A stretch of DNA of 64,000 bases from Streptomyces sp. CBMA156 (GCF_014596515.1 NZ_MSJQ01000062.1:1-64000), one strand, 5' to 3'. Positions 46,020-54,284 are shown, counted from the first letter of the stretch. The notes: generated by a model from the letters alone, not told the origin. Program-made: numbers and translations.

Positions 46020-46591
46020 TGATCAACGCAATGGCTGAGAAATTCCAGTACATCCTCGGCCGCATCGAGGTGATCCACCAGCAGAACCCCGAGCTGAACG
46101 ACGATCTGAGGCACGAGATCAGTTCGATCTACGACGCGTGCGCGGTCGGGCTCCAGGCGGCCGGCATCGACATCCTGGCCGAGCCGACGCCCAAGGATGA
46201 GGCGTGGGAGGCCCGGCTGGCTCACATGGCCCGGGTCGGACTCCACGCAGCCGTGGAAGGACAACCGGTGAAGTCCTGGATCCGCCGAGTCTGGCGTCAG
46301 ATTCGGCGCCCGGCACCTCCGGCCGGGCTGGTCGCCGTGCGCGTGACCGTGTCGTACGTGGCCACGGTTGAACGAGTCGGCGAGGTCACCGTTCTGGTGC
46401 CCCCCGACGCCCTGGGCGACGCGGAACGCCTCCGCGAAGCGGTCGACGAGAACTGGGTTTGGACGCGACAGCCGCGGGCCCAGATCGCGATCGACGAGGA
46501 CGACCTGACCGTCACCTTTCTGAGGCTCGCCACCGCCCGTGAGATCAACGCCATTCCGGGGATCGAAGAGTACGAGGAGTACACCAAATGA
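46019..46591 (+). CDS. Array gene 5: hypothetical two-part protein
   Basis: A 190-aa protein. An N-terminal helical part (KFQYILGRIEVIHQQNPELN; HEISSIYDACAVGLQAAGID) is followed after a basic linker by a beta-rich part (VAVRVTVSYVATVERVGEVT; AIDEDDLTVTFLRLATAREI). Coupled to both neighbours by start/stop overlaps. Not recognised. Confidence 0.7.
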   Translation: MINAMAEKFQYILGRIEVIHQQNPELNDDLRHEISSIYDACAVGLQAAGIDILAEPTPKDEAWEARLAHMARVGLHAAVEGQPVKSWIRRVWRQIRRPAPPAGLVAVRVTVSYVATVERVGEVTVLVPPDALGDAERLREAVDENWVWTRQPRAQIAIDEDDLTVTFLRLATAREINAIPGIEEYEEYTK

Positions 46592-46872
46592 CCCAGACGG
46601 TTTCGCTGCTGGGGCGATGGGATTGGGGCGGAGGGCTGGTTGTCGAGGACGCCCACCTTGACGCTACCGACGAGGAGACGGCCGCAAGGGTCGACAGGCG
46701 TGTGTCCAGCAACGCGTGGGCGGGCACCTTCGAGGTGCCGACGGTTATGGCCGCCGCGCGGGCCGCGTACCTGGAGTACGCGCCGGAGTACGTGAGGTTC
46801 TTCGACCCGGTCACAGACAAGTACGTGCGCCTCGACGAGGACGACTTCACGGACGAGGAGCTGGGGCTGTGA
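46588..46872 (+). CDS. Array gene 6: acidic hypothetical protein (94 aa)
   Basis: MTQTVSLLGRWDWGGGLVVE, with an acidic C-terminus (VRLDEDDFTDEELGL). Start overlaps the preceding stop (ATGA) and its stop overlaps the next start (GTGA). Not recognised. Confidence 0.68.
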   Translation: MTQTVSLLGRWDWGGGLVVEDAHLDATDEETAARVDRRVSSNAWAGTFEVPTVMAAARAAYLEYAPEYVRFFDPVTDKYVRLDEDDFTDEELGL

Positions 46873-47096
46873 GCCTGGGACTGACGACGGCGGTGGTGCC
46901 GCTGTGGGAGGCGCCGATGGCCGGAGGGGTGGAGTGCTCGGCCAGCGTGAACCCGGACCGGGCACGCATCTTCGTCTTCGAGGAGCAGCCGGGCCAGATA
47001 GTCGGCCGGCCGAACCTGCTCTCGGTCGGCTGGTTGCAGCCGGCGGTCGACGAGGCGCAGTGGCTGCGGTGGGCGGATTTCCCGGTGGAGGTGTGA
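46869..47096 (+). CDS. Array gene 7: hypothetical protein (75 aa)
   Basis: MSLGLTTAVVPLWEAPMAGG, then ARIFVFEEQPGQIVGRPN and a Trp-rich end (VDEAQWLRWADFPVEV). It uses GTG 46869 in a GTGA overlap, which is the main support for this start. Not recognised. Confidence 0.62.
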   Translation: MSLGLTTAVVPLWEAPMAGGVECSASVNPDRARIFVFEEQPGQIVGRPNLLSVGWLQPAVDEAQWLRWADFPVEV

Positions 47097-47097
47097 C

Positions 47098-47517
47098 GTG
47101 GGGCGAACGCTTCTGGCGTCAGGGGTGGCGGAGTTCACCGTCCACCCGGACGCGGACCGACTGATGGTTTCTCACCCGGGGTGTGACGTCTTGCTCTCGT
47201 TCGGCGGGAATGTGCAGCTCGGCGAGCTGGCGGATGCGGTCGACAAGCACCTGAAGGCGGAGCACCGAAAGCCGCGCATGCGAAAGAGGCAGAGCCGCGT
47301 CGAAGTGGCCGAGCGTATCGCCGATGCTGCCCTCCGCTTCGTGTACGAGGCTCGGGTGCACGGCAGCACGAATCTGGTGACATCTCTGACGTTGGAGGAG
47401 AGCGCGCAGACCCTCGGGTACACGGGCGGGACGCACTACACCGTCTCCACGGTGAAACGGGCCGCGGCCCGGCTGGCGGCCGAGCGCGGTTGGGAAGCCC
47501 TGCTGGCCTCGGACTAG
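47098..47517 (+). CDS. Array gene 8: hypothetical DNA-binding-like protein
   Basis: A 139-aa protein. A beta-rich start (SGVAEFTVHPDADRLMVSHP) is followed by a basic patch (RKPRMRKRQSRVEVAERIAD) and a C-terminal helical part (ESAQTLGYTGGTHYTVSTVK, RAAARLAAERGW) that resembles a winged helix. GTG 47098 is one base after the previous stop. The DNA-binding role is inferred from the basic and HTH-like pattern only. Confidence 0.62.
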   Translation: MGRTLLASGVAEFTVHPDADRLMVSHPGCDVLLSFGGNVQLGELADAVDKHLKAEHRKPRMRKRQSRVEVAERIADAALRFVYEARVHGSTNLVTSLTLEESAQTLGYTGGTHYTVSTVKRAAARLAAERGWEALLASD

Positions 47518-47632
47518 GCAGGCCGGAAGGAGAGGTGGGCGGCCACGCTGATCGACCGGACCTCCGTGGCCGGCCGGTTGGCGCTGCTGTGCACAGTGCA
47601 TAGCCGGACTGGGGGTGGAAATGGGGGGATCG

Positions 47633-47926
47633 ATGTCCGCCGAGCGTCGGGGCAATCGGTTGCTGGTGGAGAACTACGGGCCGAGTCGGACGGAGTACCT
47701 GGTCGATGAGCACGTGATTGTGGAGGCGCAGCCGAAGGGCGTCACTGTGGTCCGGTACGTCGTGGACCAGGGTGGACAATGGTGGGCGGCGGGATGGTGT
47801 CGCACCGGGGCCAGCTGGAAGCAGGCCGTCGCCTGGCCCCATGACCTTGCCGCTCGTTTGGTAAGCCGGGGTCATTGTTTGAGGTCAAGGAACCCGGACG
47901 GCACCGCGAAGGAGGCCGACCAGTGA
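47633..47926 (+). CDS. Array gene 9: hypothetical small beta protein
   Basis: A 97-aa protein (RRGNRLLVENYGPSRTEYLV; VTVVRYVVDQGGQWWAAGWC), probably a beta barrel-like fold. ATG 47633 is favoured over 47615 because GGGGGGAT lies directly before it. GTGA overlap with the next gene. Not recognised. Confidence 0.62.
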   Translation: MSAERRGNRLLVENYGPSRTEYLVDEHVIVEAQPKGVTVVRYVVDQGGQWWAAGWCRTGASWKQAVAWPHDLAARLVSRGHCLRSRNPDGTAKEADQ

Positions 47927-48624
47927 GCGACCCGTCGATCTCCGGCCTGCCCCCGCGCAGCATCGACTACCGGCGCCCGCTGCCGTACGAGTGGACGAGC
48001 GACAAGCCGTGGCCGAAGCGGGGCGAGAATGGGCTCTCGATCAAGGTCGAAGGCGGGGAGTTGGTCACTCGAAACGTCCGCGAGGGTACGGGCCCGGCCG
48101 GCACGTGGTCGGACATGTCGGGGTGGGGCGTGTCATCCCGGCTGATCCTTGGCGGCCGGCCGAGGGATGCGCGCTCGGTGGCCACAGTGACCGACGACGA
48201 CGGTGTGAGGTGGTCGGTCGGCACCGCGCGGATCGACGCGGGTTGGGGCATCCCGGAGCGTGCGGTCGCCTGGCGCTGGTCCGGGGCGGACGAGTACGCC
48301 GACCCGATCTTCCATTACCGGGTCCAGTACAACGACGCAGCACCGGACGCGGAAGCGAACTGGGTGCCGAACAAGTACAACGGCGATTCGGTCCACATGA
48401 GTTCATTCGGCACTGGTGATATCCGGCGGCTCGCCATTCGGCGCGCGGCCGAGCATCTTTCGCACGTGCCGGGGATGACTGGCCATTACCTCGCGGACAT
48501 TCCGAATGCGGCACGCGACTATCGGGCACTCGTGACCTGCTCCACCGGCGAGCAGTGGGACGTACGGATCGACGGCACCGCGACCAAGATTCGCGAGGGC
48601 CGGGACCCGAAGGCGACCGTCTGA
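47923..48624 (+). CDS. Array gene 10: hypothetical protein
   Basis: A 233-aa protein rich in Trp, Asp and Gly (PLPYEWTSDKPWPKRGENGL; DDDGVRWSVGTARIDAGWGI; ANWVPNKYNGDSVHMSSFGT). GTG 47923 overlaps the previous stop. A terminator hairpin follows 16 bases after its stop, so this gene closes one transcription unit. Not recognised. Confidence 0.68.
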   Translation: MSDPSISGLPPRSIDYRRPLPYEWTSDKPWPKRGENGLSIKVEGGELVTRNVREGTGPAGTWSDMSGWGVSSRLILGGRPRDARSVATVTDDDGVRWSVGTARIDAGWGIPERAVAWRWSGADEYADPIFHYRVQYNDAAPDAEANWVPNKYNGDSVHMSSFGTGDIRRLAIRRAAEHLSHVPGMTGHYLADIPNAARDYRALVTCSTGEQWDVRIDGTATKIREGRDPKATV

Positions 48625-48640
48625 GCTAGCTACTTCTTGA

Positions 48641-48668
48641 GGGTCGCGTCAGGCGCGACTCCCTTTTT
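48641..48668 (+). terminator. Rho-independent-type terminator
   Basis: Arms GGGTCGCG and CGCGACTCCC around a 5-base loop, one bulged T, then TTTTT. It lies 16 bases after array gene 10. Confidence 0.75.
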
Positions 48669-48769
48669 CATGCCCTGACCGGTGACGAGAGCGCTCCGGG
48701 ACTGCACTACAACCGGCGCGCTGTCACCATCTGCCAGCCAATCCAAGTCAGCAATCCAGGAGGGGAATT

Positions 48770-49297
48770 ATGCGACGCGTGAAGGTCGGGCAGCGGCTGA
48801 AAGTCAAGCTGCCGCACTCCGAGGTCTGCATGCACATGCGGGTCGCGGACCAAGTGATGGAGGTCGAGATCCTGGCTGAGGCCGTCCAGCTGTACAAGGA
48901 CGGTCAGAAGTTCTCCGGGCCGATCCTCCTGGGTGAGGCCGGAGTCTACGTCAAGTACGTCACGGGCCGCATCGGGAGGGTGCGCGAGCTGTGGGCCGAC
49001 GTCGAGGAGGTCATCGACTACCGGTCCATCGGCGTCGGCGAATCCTCCGACTGGTACTACCTACGCTGCGGCTGCCAGCTCTTCGTCAGCCAGCCGGGCT
49101 GGAACGTGCAGTCGACCGACATCTCGGTCTTCTGCGAGGAGATGCAGCGACTCCACCAGGAGTACGCGGACGTGGCGCTGAAGAACATCCGCGCGGCGTT
49201 CCCGCAGGCGCGGGCGATCGACGAGCACGCCGGGGTGCCGAAGGAGTTCCTCGACGCCGAGGAGGCCGACCGGAAGGCCAAGGGGTGGGTGGCATGA
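48770..49297 (+). CDS. Array gene 11: hypothetical protein
   Basis: A 175-aa protein. The N-terminal part is beta-like (VKVGQRLKVKLPHSEVCMHM; ILLGEAGVYVKYVTGRIGRV). A middle segment with Cys-x-Cys (YYLRCGCQLFVSQPGWNV) precedes a C-terminal helix (LHQEYADVALKNIRAAFPQA). GGAGGGG lies 6-7 bases before ATG 48770. First gene of the second unit, ATGA-coupled to the next. Not recognised. Confidence 0.7.
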   Translation: MRRVKVGQRLKVKLPHSEVCMHMRVADQVMEVEILAEAVQLYKDGQKFSGPILLGEAGVYVKYVTGRIGRVRELWADVEEVIDYRSIGVGESSDWYYLRCGCQLFVSQPGWNVQSTDISVFCEEMQRLHQEYADVALKNIRAAFPQARAIDEHAGVPKEFLDAEEADRKAKGWVA

Positions 49298-49629
49298 GCG
49301 AGCAGCCGAACGTCGAGCACAACAAGCGCGCGTTCAAGCTGATCGAGGGCCGATTCTCGGACCAGGTCAAGTCGTTCAACTCCGGCAGCGTGGGCATCGA
49401 GGACTCCGACGCCCACTACTTCGCGGTCACCGACCGGCTCAAGCTCGCCCGGATCGCACTGGGCCGGGCGCCCGAACTCTTCGTCGGGGTGCGCGTGCTC
49501 ACGCTGTCCCTTCATCTCGGGGACATCTACCGGAGCATCCGGAAGCACCTCACCCCGGACGAACTTGCCCGTTGGGAAAGGCTCGACCAGGTGATCGAAG
49601 ACCTCATGGACGAAATCGGAGAGAGCTGA
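49294..49629 (+). CDS. Array gene 12: hypothetical protein
   Basis: A 111-aa helical protein (HNKRAFKLIEGRFSDQVKSF; RLKLARIALGRAPELFVGVR; LARWERLDQVIEDLMDEIGE). Coupled on both sides by overlapping start and stop codons. Not recognised. Confidence 0.68.
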   Translation: MSEQPNVEHNKRAFKLIEGRFSDQVKSFNSGSVGIEDSDAHYFAVTDRLKLARIALGRAPELFVGVRVLTLSLHLGDIYRSIRKHLTPDELARWERLDQVIEDLMDEIGES

Positions 49630-49886
49630 TGAGCGAGCGGCAGGAAATCTACCGAATCCCGAGCTCAGGCGACGGTACCCCGGTGGACGAGTCGATGCTG
49701 GTCATTGGCCGCAAGAACGGCAGCTCCAGCAGCCGGAAACAGAAGCGCTTCGACAGCGTCGAGGAGGCCGAGGCGGCGATGCGGGAGTGGGTGGTGGAGG
49801 GATTCAACGTGTTCTGGACCGCGCTGGGCGACGGTCCCCTGTCCGAGCCGTTCGACCTGGTCGACGGCGAGCGCTCCTACATCTGA
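49629..49886 (+). CDS. Array gene 13: hypothetical protein (85 aa)
   Basis: MSERQEIYRIPSSGDGTPVD, then KQKRFDSVEEAEAAMREWVV and EPFDLVDGERSYI. The layout (short strands, one helix, strands) resembles small proteins with a DUF-like alpha/beta fold. TGATG coupling to gene 12. Not recognised. Confidence 0.66.
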   Translation: MSERQEIYRIPSSGDGTPVDESMLVIGRKNGSSSSRKQKRFDSVEEAEAAMREWVVEGFNVFWTALGDGPLSEPFDLVDGERSYI

Positions 49887-49900
49887 TCGGTGGAATCTTC

Positions 49901-49993
49901 ATGGCCTACAAGTCCGTGTCAGTGCAGGTGATTTACAGCGTTCGCCTGCTGAACCCACAACGAGACGTCCACTGGGACGGAATGGAATCCTGA
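49901..49993 (+). CDS. Array gene 14: 30-residue peptide
   Basis: MAYKSVSVQVIYSVRLLNPQ RDVHWDGMES, with GGTGGA 9 bases before ATG 49901 and a stop that overlaps the next start (TGATG). Its fit between coupled neighbours is the main argument for translation. Confidence 0.42.
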   Translation: MAYKSVSVQVIYSVRLLNPQRDVHWDGMES

Positions 49994-50502
49994 TGAGTGA
50001 GTGGTTCGAACAGGGAACTGGCGTGGTCTCGATCCGCGCCGAAGAAGTCAAGATCGGCATGCGCCTGGCGAAGTACGACTTCGAGGAGGAGCGCACCATC
50101 CTCACGCCCGTGTGGGCGGTTGGGTACCACCCGAGTCCGTCTAGCGGGCCGTGGGCGCGGACGTCGGACGGTGAGCTCCACTCCTGGCGCAGCTTCTCTG
50201 CGGGGCACGCCCTCTTCCAGTGGGTACATCTGGAGATCCGCGACGAGTTCATGCCGCCGCACCCCGGTGAGTGGATCACCAATGTTCCCGAGTCGGCCGA
50301 CGTGCAGGAGTGGTCGCGCGACGCGCACCGGATTCGCACCCTGGAGCTTGGCAGCCGCCGGTACACGCTCTGCCGCGAGCCGGCCGGCGTGTTCTGGGTG
50401 CTGCGCGAGGAGAACGGCGAGTGCTGGAGTTCGCCGGTGCGGGTCACTCCTGAACCCGCCAACGCCCAGTTCGACGCGATCGAAGCCGGGCAGGGGTGGT
50501 AA
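49993..50502 (+). CDS. Array gene 15: hypothetical protein
   Basis: A 169-aa protein (VVSIRAEEVKIGMRLAKYDF; WARTSDGELHSWRSFSAGHA; LGSRRYTLCREPAGVFWVLR), rich in Trp and short strands. Coupled to the peptide gene before it. The opening segment (IRAEEVKIGMRL) recalls the N-terminal strand of array genes 11 and 16. Not recognised. Confidence 0.66.
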   Translation: MSEWFEQGTGVVSIRAEEVKIGMRLAKYDFEEERTILTPVWAVGYHPSPSSGPWARTSDGELHSWRSFSAGHALFQWVHLEIRDEFMPPHPGEWITNVPESADVQEWSRDAHRIRTLELGSRRYTLCREPAGVFWVLREENGECWSSPVRVTPEPANAQFDAIEAGQGW

Positions 50503-50506
50503 CGCC

Positions 50507-50998
50507 ATGCCCGACGAATCGGTGCATGAATCTGTGCGGTGGTACCCCCGCGTCGAGGTCCGGCACGTCGAGGCCTGGGCCGTCTATGAGTTCGGGGACA
50601 GCATCACAACACGACTCGCGGCCGGAGAGCTGGTCGCGTACTGGGTCACCGTCGGCGGCGAGACGTACGCCTGGCCGCAGGCCGACAAGCCCGGACTCGA
50701 CGCGGTCTACCGCTCCCCCTGCGACATCCCGGCGGGCGAACTGCGCGACCTGGCCACCGACATGTGGACAGATGCCGTCGCCGAAATCGGGGATCGCTTC
50801 CGGGCTGGCGACCGCACCGTCACCATCCGCGCGATCGAGTGCGACGACCGCGGCCAGGAGGGCGCCTGGAAGACGGGCTACGTGCTGGCGTCCGCGGCCG
50901 GCGAGGAGCCCGTTCGATACCAGCTCGACGACCTGGTGCCCGAAGCGACGAACCTCGCGACCCAGGGCGGTAACTTCACCGGCAAGGAGATCAACTGA
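50507..50998 (+). CDS. Array gene 16: hypothetical protein
   Basis: A 163-aa protein (EVRHVEAWAVYEFGDSITTR; GETYAWPQADKPGLDAVYRS; FRAGDRTVTIRAIECDDRGQ). ATG 50507 is 4 bp after the previous stop; GGGGTGG lies within reach. Ends in an ATGA overlap. Not recognised. Confidence 0.66.
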   Translation: MPDESVHESVRWYPRVEVRHVEAWAVYEFGDSITTRLAAGELVAYWVTVGGETYAWPQADKPGLDAVYRSPCDIPAGELRDLATDMWTDAVAEIGDRFRAGDRTVTIRAIECDDRGQEGAWKTGYVLASAAGEEPVRYQLDDLVPEATNLATQGGNFTGKEIN

Positions 50999-51414
50999 TG
51001 CAGAACAGCGTGATAACCCCGGGCGGCCTGCGGACAGGCTCGGGGCCGAAGTACAACACCAAGCGGCGGCTGGTCACCTGCAAGGCCATGTACTGCGACG
51101 AGGAGCCGACCCACGTCCAGGAGTTCACCACCTTCGAGGGCAGGGTGGAGCGCTTCGGCGCGTACTGCGAGCAGGACGTCACGAGATACATTCGGCCGCA
51201 CGCCGAGGTCGAAGCCTCGCACGACCATGCGGTCACATACGGCGTACAGCCGGAACACATGCTGTCCGACAAATGGTGGTCCGCGCGCCCGCTGAACGAC
51301 GCCGAGCAGGCCGAAATCGAGGCCATCAAGCGCGGCGAGCTGGTCGAGACGTACATGACTCCCGGCGAATTCGTCTGGGCACCTCCGGGCCAGCCGTACG
51401 CCTGCTTCTCCTGA
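50998..51414 (+). CDS. Array gene 17: hypothetical protein with Cys pair
   Basis: A 138-aa protein. A central part with Cys and His (LVTCKAMYCDEEPTHVQEFT; ERFGAYCEQDVTRYIRPHAE) suggests a small metal site. Last gene of the second unit, followed by an inverted repeat. Not recognised. Confidence 0.66.
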   Translation: MQNSVITPGGLRTGSGPKYNTKRRLVTCKAMYCDEEPTHVQEFTTFEGRVERFGAYCEQDVTRYIRPHAEVEASHDHAVTYGVQPEHMLSDKWWSARPLNDAEQAEIEAIKRGELVETYMTPGEFVWAPPGQPYACFS

Positions 51415-51425
51415 CCGAGGCCGAA

Positions 51426-51449
51426 AAGGGCGCCCCGCGGGGTGCCCTT
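51426..51449 (+). terminator. GC-rich hairpin after array gene 17
   Basis: AAGGGCGCCCCG pairs with CGGGGTGCCCTT, 12 bases per arm with one mismatch or wobble and a minimal loop. No T-run follows, so termination strength is uncertain. Confidence 0.6.
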
Positions 51450-51503
51450 CGCGCATTCAGGATGCGTCTGACGATGGCCGTCAGTGAGAGAAGTGAGGGA
51501 CGG

Positions 51504-52097
51504 ATGTACTTGAACAGGCTGCCGGACGCGATTCTGCGAGTGCTCGACGCGGATCCGAATCCTCAGCGATGGGACGACGTGCGGATCCTGCTGGGGTACG
51601 ACGGACCGCACCAGGCGGCCCAGTTCTACGACGTCGTCTGGAAGATGTACGGCCTCCAGGAAGGCGAGACGGCGTACGTCACGTCGGTATCGACCGAGGA
51701 CGACCCTGAGATCTGCACCAACCCGTTGCTCGCCCTCACGAAGGCGGGCATTGTCCACACCGAGGATCAGCGTCGGGCCCGGCGCGAGCTGGTCGCCGCC
51801 AACGAGGCCGAGTGGGACACCGCAGCCGGATGGAACCCGGTGGACGTGGAGGGCTTCACACCTGACTTCACCAGGGTCACCTTCCACTTCCAGGGCGTGC
51901 AGACGTACGCGGTGTGGGAACGGGGCGAGCGGTTGATGCGCTACTTCGCCCCAGAGAGCGACCTGCTCGGCCTCTGGGGGTGGTCGCACCGCATCGACCC
52001 CGACGAGACGGACGCGGTCGAGGCCGCCGCGCTGTGGGGTCCGCTCGGGAAAATCATCTACGACCGCAGCCCCCGCGCTACCGCTCGGGAGGTCTGA
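51504..52097 (+). CDS. Array gene 18: hypothetical protein
   Basis: A 197-aa acidic protein (MYLNRLPDAILRVLDADPNP; KMYGLQEGETAYVTSVSTED; FHFQGVQTYAVWERGERLMR). GAGGGA lies directly before ATG 51504; upstream ATG 51474 is less likely. Starts the third unit. Not recognised. Confidence 0.66.
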   Translation: MYLNRLPDAILRVLDADPNPQRWDDVRILLGYDGPHQAAQFYDVVWKMYGLQEGETAYVTSVSTEDDPEICTNPLLALTKAGIVHTEDQRRARRELVAANEAEWDTAAGWNPVDVEGFTPDFTRVTFHFQGVQTYAVWERGERLMRYFAPESDLLGLWGWSHRIDPDETDAVEAAALWGPLGKIIYDRSPRATAREV

Positions 52098-52100
52098 TTG

Positions 52101-52899
52101 GTGGGAACCACGTTCGTCCGCTACCACGGCAGAGACGTCGCCGTAACCGAGCCTGTTGCAGATCTGATTCCGCTGCTGCGGAAGGCCGCGATCGAGTTCA
52201 CCATCTCCGGCGATCGCACCGTGCTCTACGAGCAGCCCGGACTACTTCGTCAAGCTCTTCGTAGAGCACTACCGGATGATGCAGCGGGTCTGGAAACACC
52301 TGCGCCACGACGCGGAATGGGGCCGGCGTCTGACCGACGCCGGGATCAGGTTCAGCTGGACCTTCCAGGGCGCTCGGGTGTGGCGCGAGCCCGGTGCCCA
52401 CGGCATGCGCTACCGCTACCACGTCACCTTCAACCGCCCCGGCGTGCGCCATCCCGCGAACACGCAGCTCGAATTCGGGATGTCGTACCACTGGTTCGCA
52501 CCCGAGGTCTTCCAGAAGATCATCGAGGAGGCGATCGGCCACAGCGAGCAGACCGCCGCGTTGTTGGCGCTGGTGCTGGAGCAGATGTTCCTGTGGACCC
52601 GCAAGCGCCGGGACATCGAACGCAGGGTCGCCTACCGGCGTGAACGGAAGCAGCCTGAACGAGAGATCGACGCCGCCGCGGCCAGGGCGTGGCTGGAGTA
52701 CCACCTCGTGGAGTGGGACGTCGGCTGGAGTTCGACGGCCGGTGCCGATGGTGGTGAGCGGTCCATGCCGAAGGATCAGCTGTGGTGGATGAACGCGTTC
52801 ACCCGTGAACGCGCGGCCGTCCGCGAGTTTGAGATGGTCGTCGGCGCCGAGCTGCTGGAGACCTGGCTCAAGCTCGACATGGAGAAGTGGGGGAGTTGA
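52101..52899 (+). pseudogene. Array gene 19: hypothetical protein with a one-base frame break
   Basis: The N-terminal part from GTG 52101 (TTFVRYHGRDVAVTEPVADL; KAAIEFTISGDRTVLYEQP) loses sense after 52237. A second frame reads on at once (DYFVKLFVEHYRMMQRVWKH), with the start ATG 52276 inside it, to the stop at 52899 (FTRERAAVREFEMVVGAELL). Removing one G near 52238 would give one protein of about 265 aa. It could be an assembly indel, a true mutation or a shift site. Confidence 0.6.
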
Positions 52900-52914
52900 C
52901 AGACTGCGTGGGTG

Positions 52915-52957
52915 GCCCCGGGTGGTGAGGGTGGCCGGTTCGAATCCGGCCGGGGGC
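52915..52957 (+). ncRNA. tRNA T-arm-like element 1
   Basis: The hairpin GCCGG-TTCGAAT-CCGGC has the canonical 5-bp T-stem and 7-nt T-loop. The 7 bases before the element (GCCCCGG) can pair with CGGGGGC after it in 6 of 7 positions, like an acceptor stem. Only 12 bases lie where D and anticodon arms would be, so it cannot be a normal tRNA. It stands between array genes 19 and 20 and is followed by GCGCAGG. The same 3' block recurs at 54026-54058. Confidence 0.55.
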
Positions 52958-52997
52958 GCGCAGGGATTCCGCAACAACGAGCGAAGGAGCACAGCTG

Positions 52998-53459
52998 GTG
53001 GGAATCGAGACCGTGCACAACAACGAGCTCAAGCACGTCGTCTGCCTGGTGACGTGGCGCACGGTGGGAAGGGCAAAGGACCCGCAAGGCGAGCCGCAGG
53101 TCGAGCGGATGCAGCTCGGCGTCGAGGTGGGCGAGGAGGAGCCGGACGGCCCGTACACGAGCCGCTACTTCGCGCCGTGGACCGAGGCGAAGCAGCGGAT
53201 TGAGCAGCTGCACAACACGCACCAGAACTTCTTCGAGATCACGTCGATCGAGCCGGAGTGCAGCTGCCTTGGGCCGTGCCGGTACCAGGACCGGACCAGG
53301 TTCCTGATTGAGCCGGCGGGCTACCAGCACTTCCAGTCGGCGATCTTCGACCGCGACGACGCCAACAATGACATGGGGTGGCTGCCGATCGAGGCCGGCA
53401 CCGTCGAGGGCATGAAGCTGCTGCTGGAGCGGCACCGGCGCAGCAACCACCACCAGTAG
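52998..53459 (+). CDS. Array gene 20: hypothetical protein
   Basis: A 153-aa protein (HNNELKHVVCLVTWRTVGRA; RYFAPWTEAKQRIEQLHNTH; ITSIEPECSCLGPCRYQDRT). The Cys-x-Cys-x3-Cys cluster may bind metal. AAGGAG lies 9 bases before GTG 52998. A terminator follows 16 bases after the stop. Not recognised. Confidence 0.68.
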   Translation: MGIETVHNNELKHVVCLVTWRTVGRAKDPQGEPQVERMQLGVEVGEEEPDGPYTSRYFAPWTEAKQRIEQLHNTHQNFFEITSIEPECSCLGPCRYQDRTRFLIEPAGYQHFQSAIFDRDDANNDMGWLPIEAGTVEGMKLLLERHRRSNHHQ

Positions 53460-53475
53460 TCGACGGAAGACACGA

Positions 53476-53504
53476 GGCGGTCCGCAGTACGCGGGCCGCC
53501 TTTT
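53476..53504 (+). terminator. Rho-independent-type terminator
   Basis: GGCGGTCCGC pairs with GCGGGCCGCC (one G-U) around AGTAC, followed by TTTT. Ends the unit of array gene 20. Confidence 0.78.
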
Positions 53505-53537
53505 GCATGCCCGAGAGGACCAAGGAGAAGGCTACGG

Positions 53538-53990
53538 ATGGACAACTGCGTTGAGTACCCGGCTCAGTTCTGGAGGGAGGCCCTGGAGGTCGCCGAGGAG
53601 TTCGAATTCGACGAGGTCGACTCTCGCGAGCAGGGCGGCCTGTACGGGCTCCTGGCGGAGTGGCTGTCGGAGCTCTACACCCACGACACGATCGAGCGGG
53701 ACCGCGACCGCCTTGCCGCAGTGATCGACGTCTTGGAGCAGGAAGGCGAGACCGCCTTCCCGGCAACGCGCTTCGAGCAGGTCATGGAGTCGTACGGTGG
53801 CGAGAACGTCTCGGACTACAAAGTGATCGGCAGGGAATGGATCGAGGCCGACTGCCCCGAGGACATTTCCCCGACGAAGGTTTCTGACTGGAAGCGGTTC
53901 TGCACGGACAACGTCTTCCGCGAGGGCGAGGTCTGGGTCGAGAACAAGGACAGCGGGACGTTCCATTTCTTCGACAAGCATAAGTGGTGA
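53538..53990 (+). CDS. Array gene 21: acidic hypothetical protein
   Basis: A 150-aa very acidic protein (FWREALEVAEEFEFDEVDSR; ERDRDRLAAVIDVLEQEGET; GREWIEADCPEDISPTKVSD). AAGGAGAAGG precedes ATG 53538. Acidity and Trp/Phe content recall DNA-mimic or anti-restriction proteins, but that is only a guess. Not recognised. Confidence 0.66.
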   Translation: MDNCVEYPAQFWREALEVAEEFEFDEVDSREQGGLYGLLAEWLSELYTHDTIERDRDRLAAVIDVLEQEGETAFPATRFEQVMESYGGENVSDYKVIGREWIEADCPEDISPTKVSDWKRFCTDNVFREGEVWVENKDSGTFHFFDKHKW

Positions 53991-54025
53991 ACCTGCTGTA
54001 ACAGGGGCCGCGGATGTGGCGTGAG

Positions 54026-54058
54026 GCCGCGGAATCGAATCCCGCCCGGGGCGCGCAG
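54026..54058 (+). ncRNA. tRNA T-arm-like element 2 (degenerate)
   Basis: GCGGA-ATCGAAT-CCCGC forms a T-arm-like hairpin with one mismatch and is followed by CCGGGGCGCGCAGG, the same block as after element 1. No matching 5' acceptor strand is found. It stands between array genes 21 and 22, in the same position relative to the next start as element 1. Confidence 0.42.
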
Positions 54059-54085
54059 GAATTCGATTCCGATGGAGGGAAAGAG

Positions 54086-54284
54086 ATGAACCTGGTCATG
54101 CAGGCACTCGTCGAGAACATCGTCGGCGAGCCGAAGCCGTACGGGTGGATCATCACCCGCGACTTGCTCGACGATGGCGAGGCCTCCGCCGAGGGCACTG
54201 CCGTTGCAGGACTTCGGTGCCGGGTACGGCTGTACGGAGATCCATTACAAGAACAGCAACGGCAAATGGGCGAGCTACTACTAA
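54086..54284 (+). pseudogene. Array gene 22: small protein with a one-base frame break
   Basis: From ATG 54086 (GGAGGGAAAG before it): MNLVMQALVENIVGEPKPYG, then WIITRDLLDDGEASAEG. After about 54195 the second frame makes better sense (ALPLQDFGAGYGCTEIHYKN, SNGKWASYY) and stops at TAA 54282, just before the IS element. Removing one base near 54195 would restore a ~65-aa protein. Read in the first frame alone, the ORF runs into the IS. Confidence 0.55.

Noticed and set aside
52915-52990. Complete tRNA gene
   Set aside because: Only the T-arm and a possible acceptor stem are present; there is no anticodon arm or D arm.
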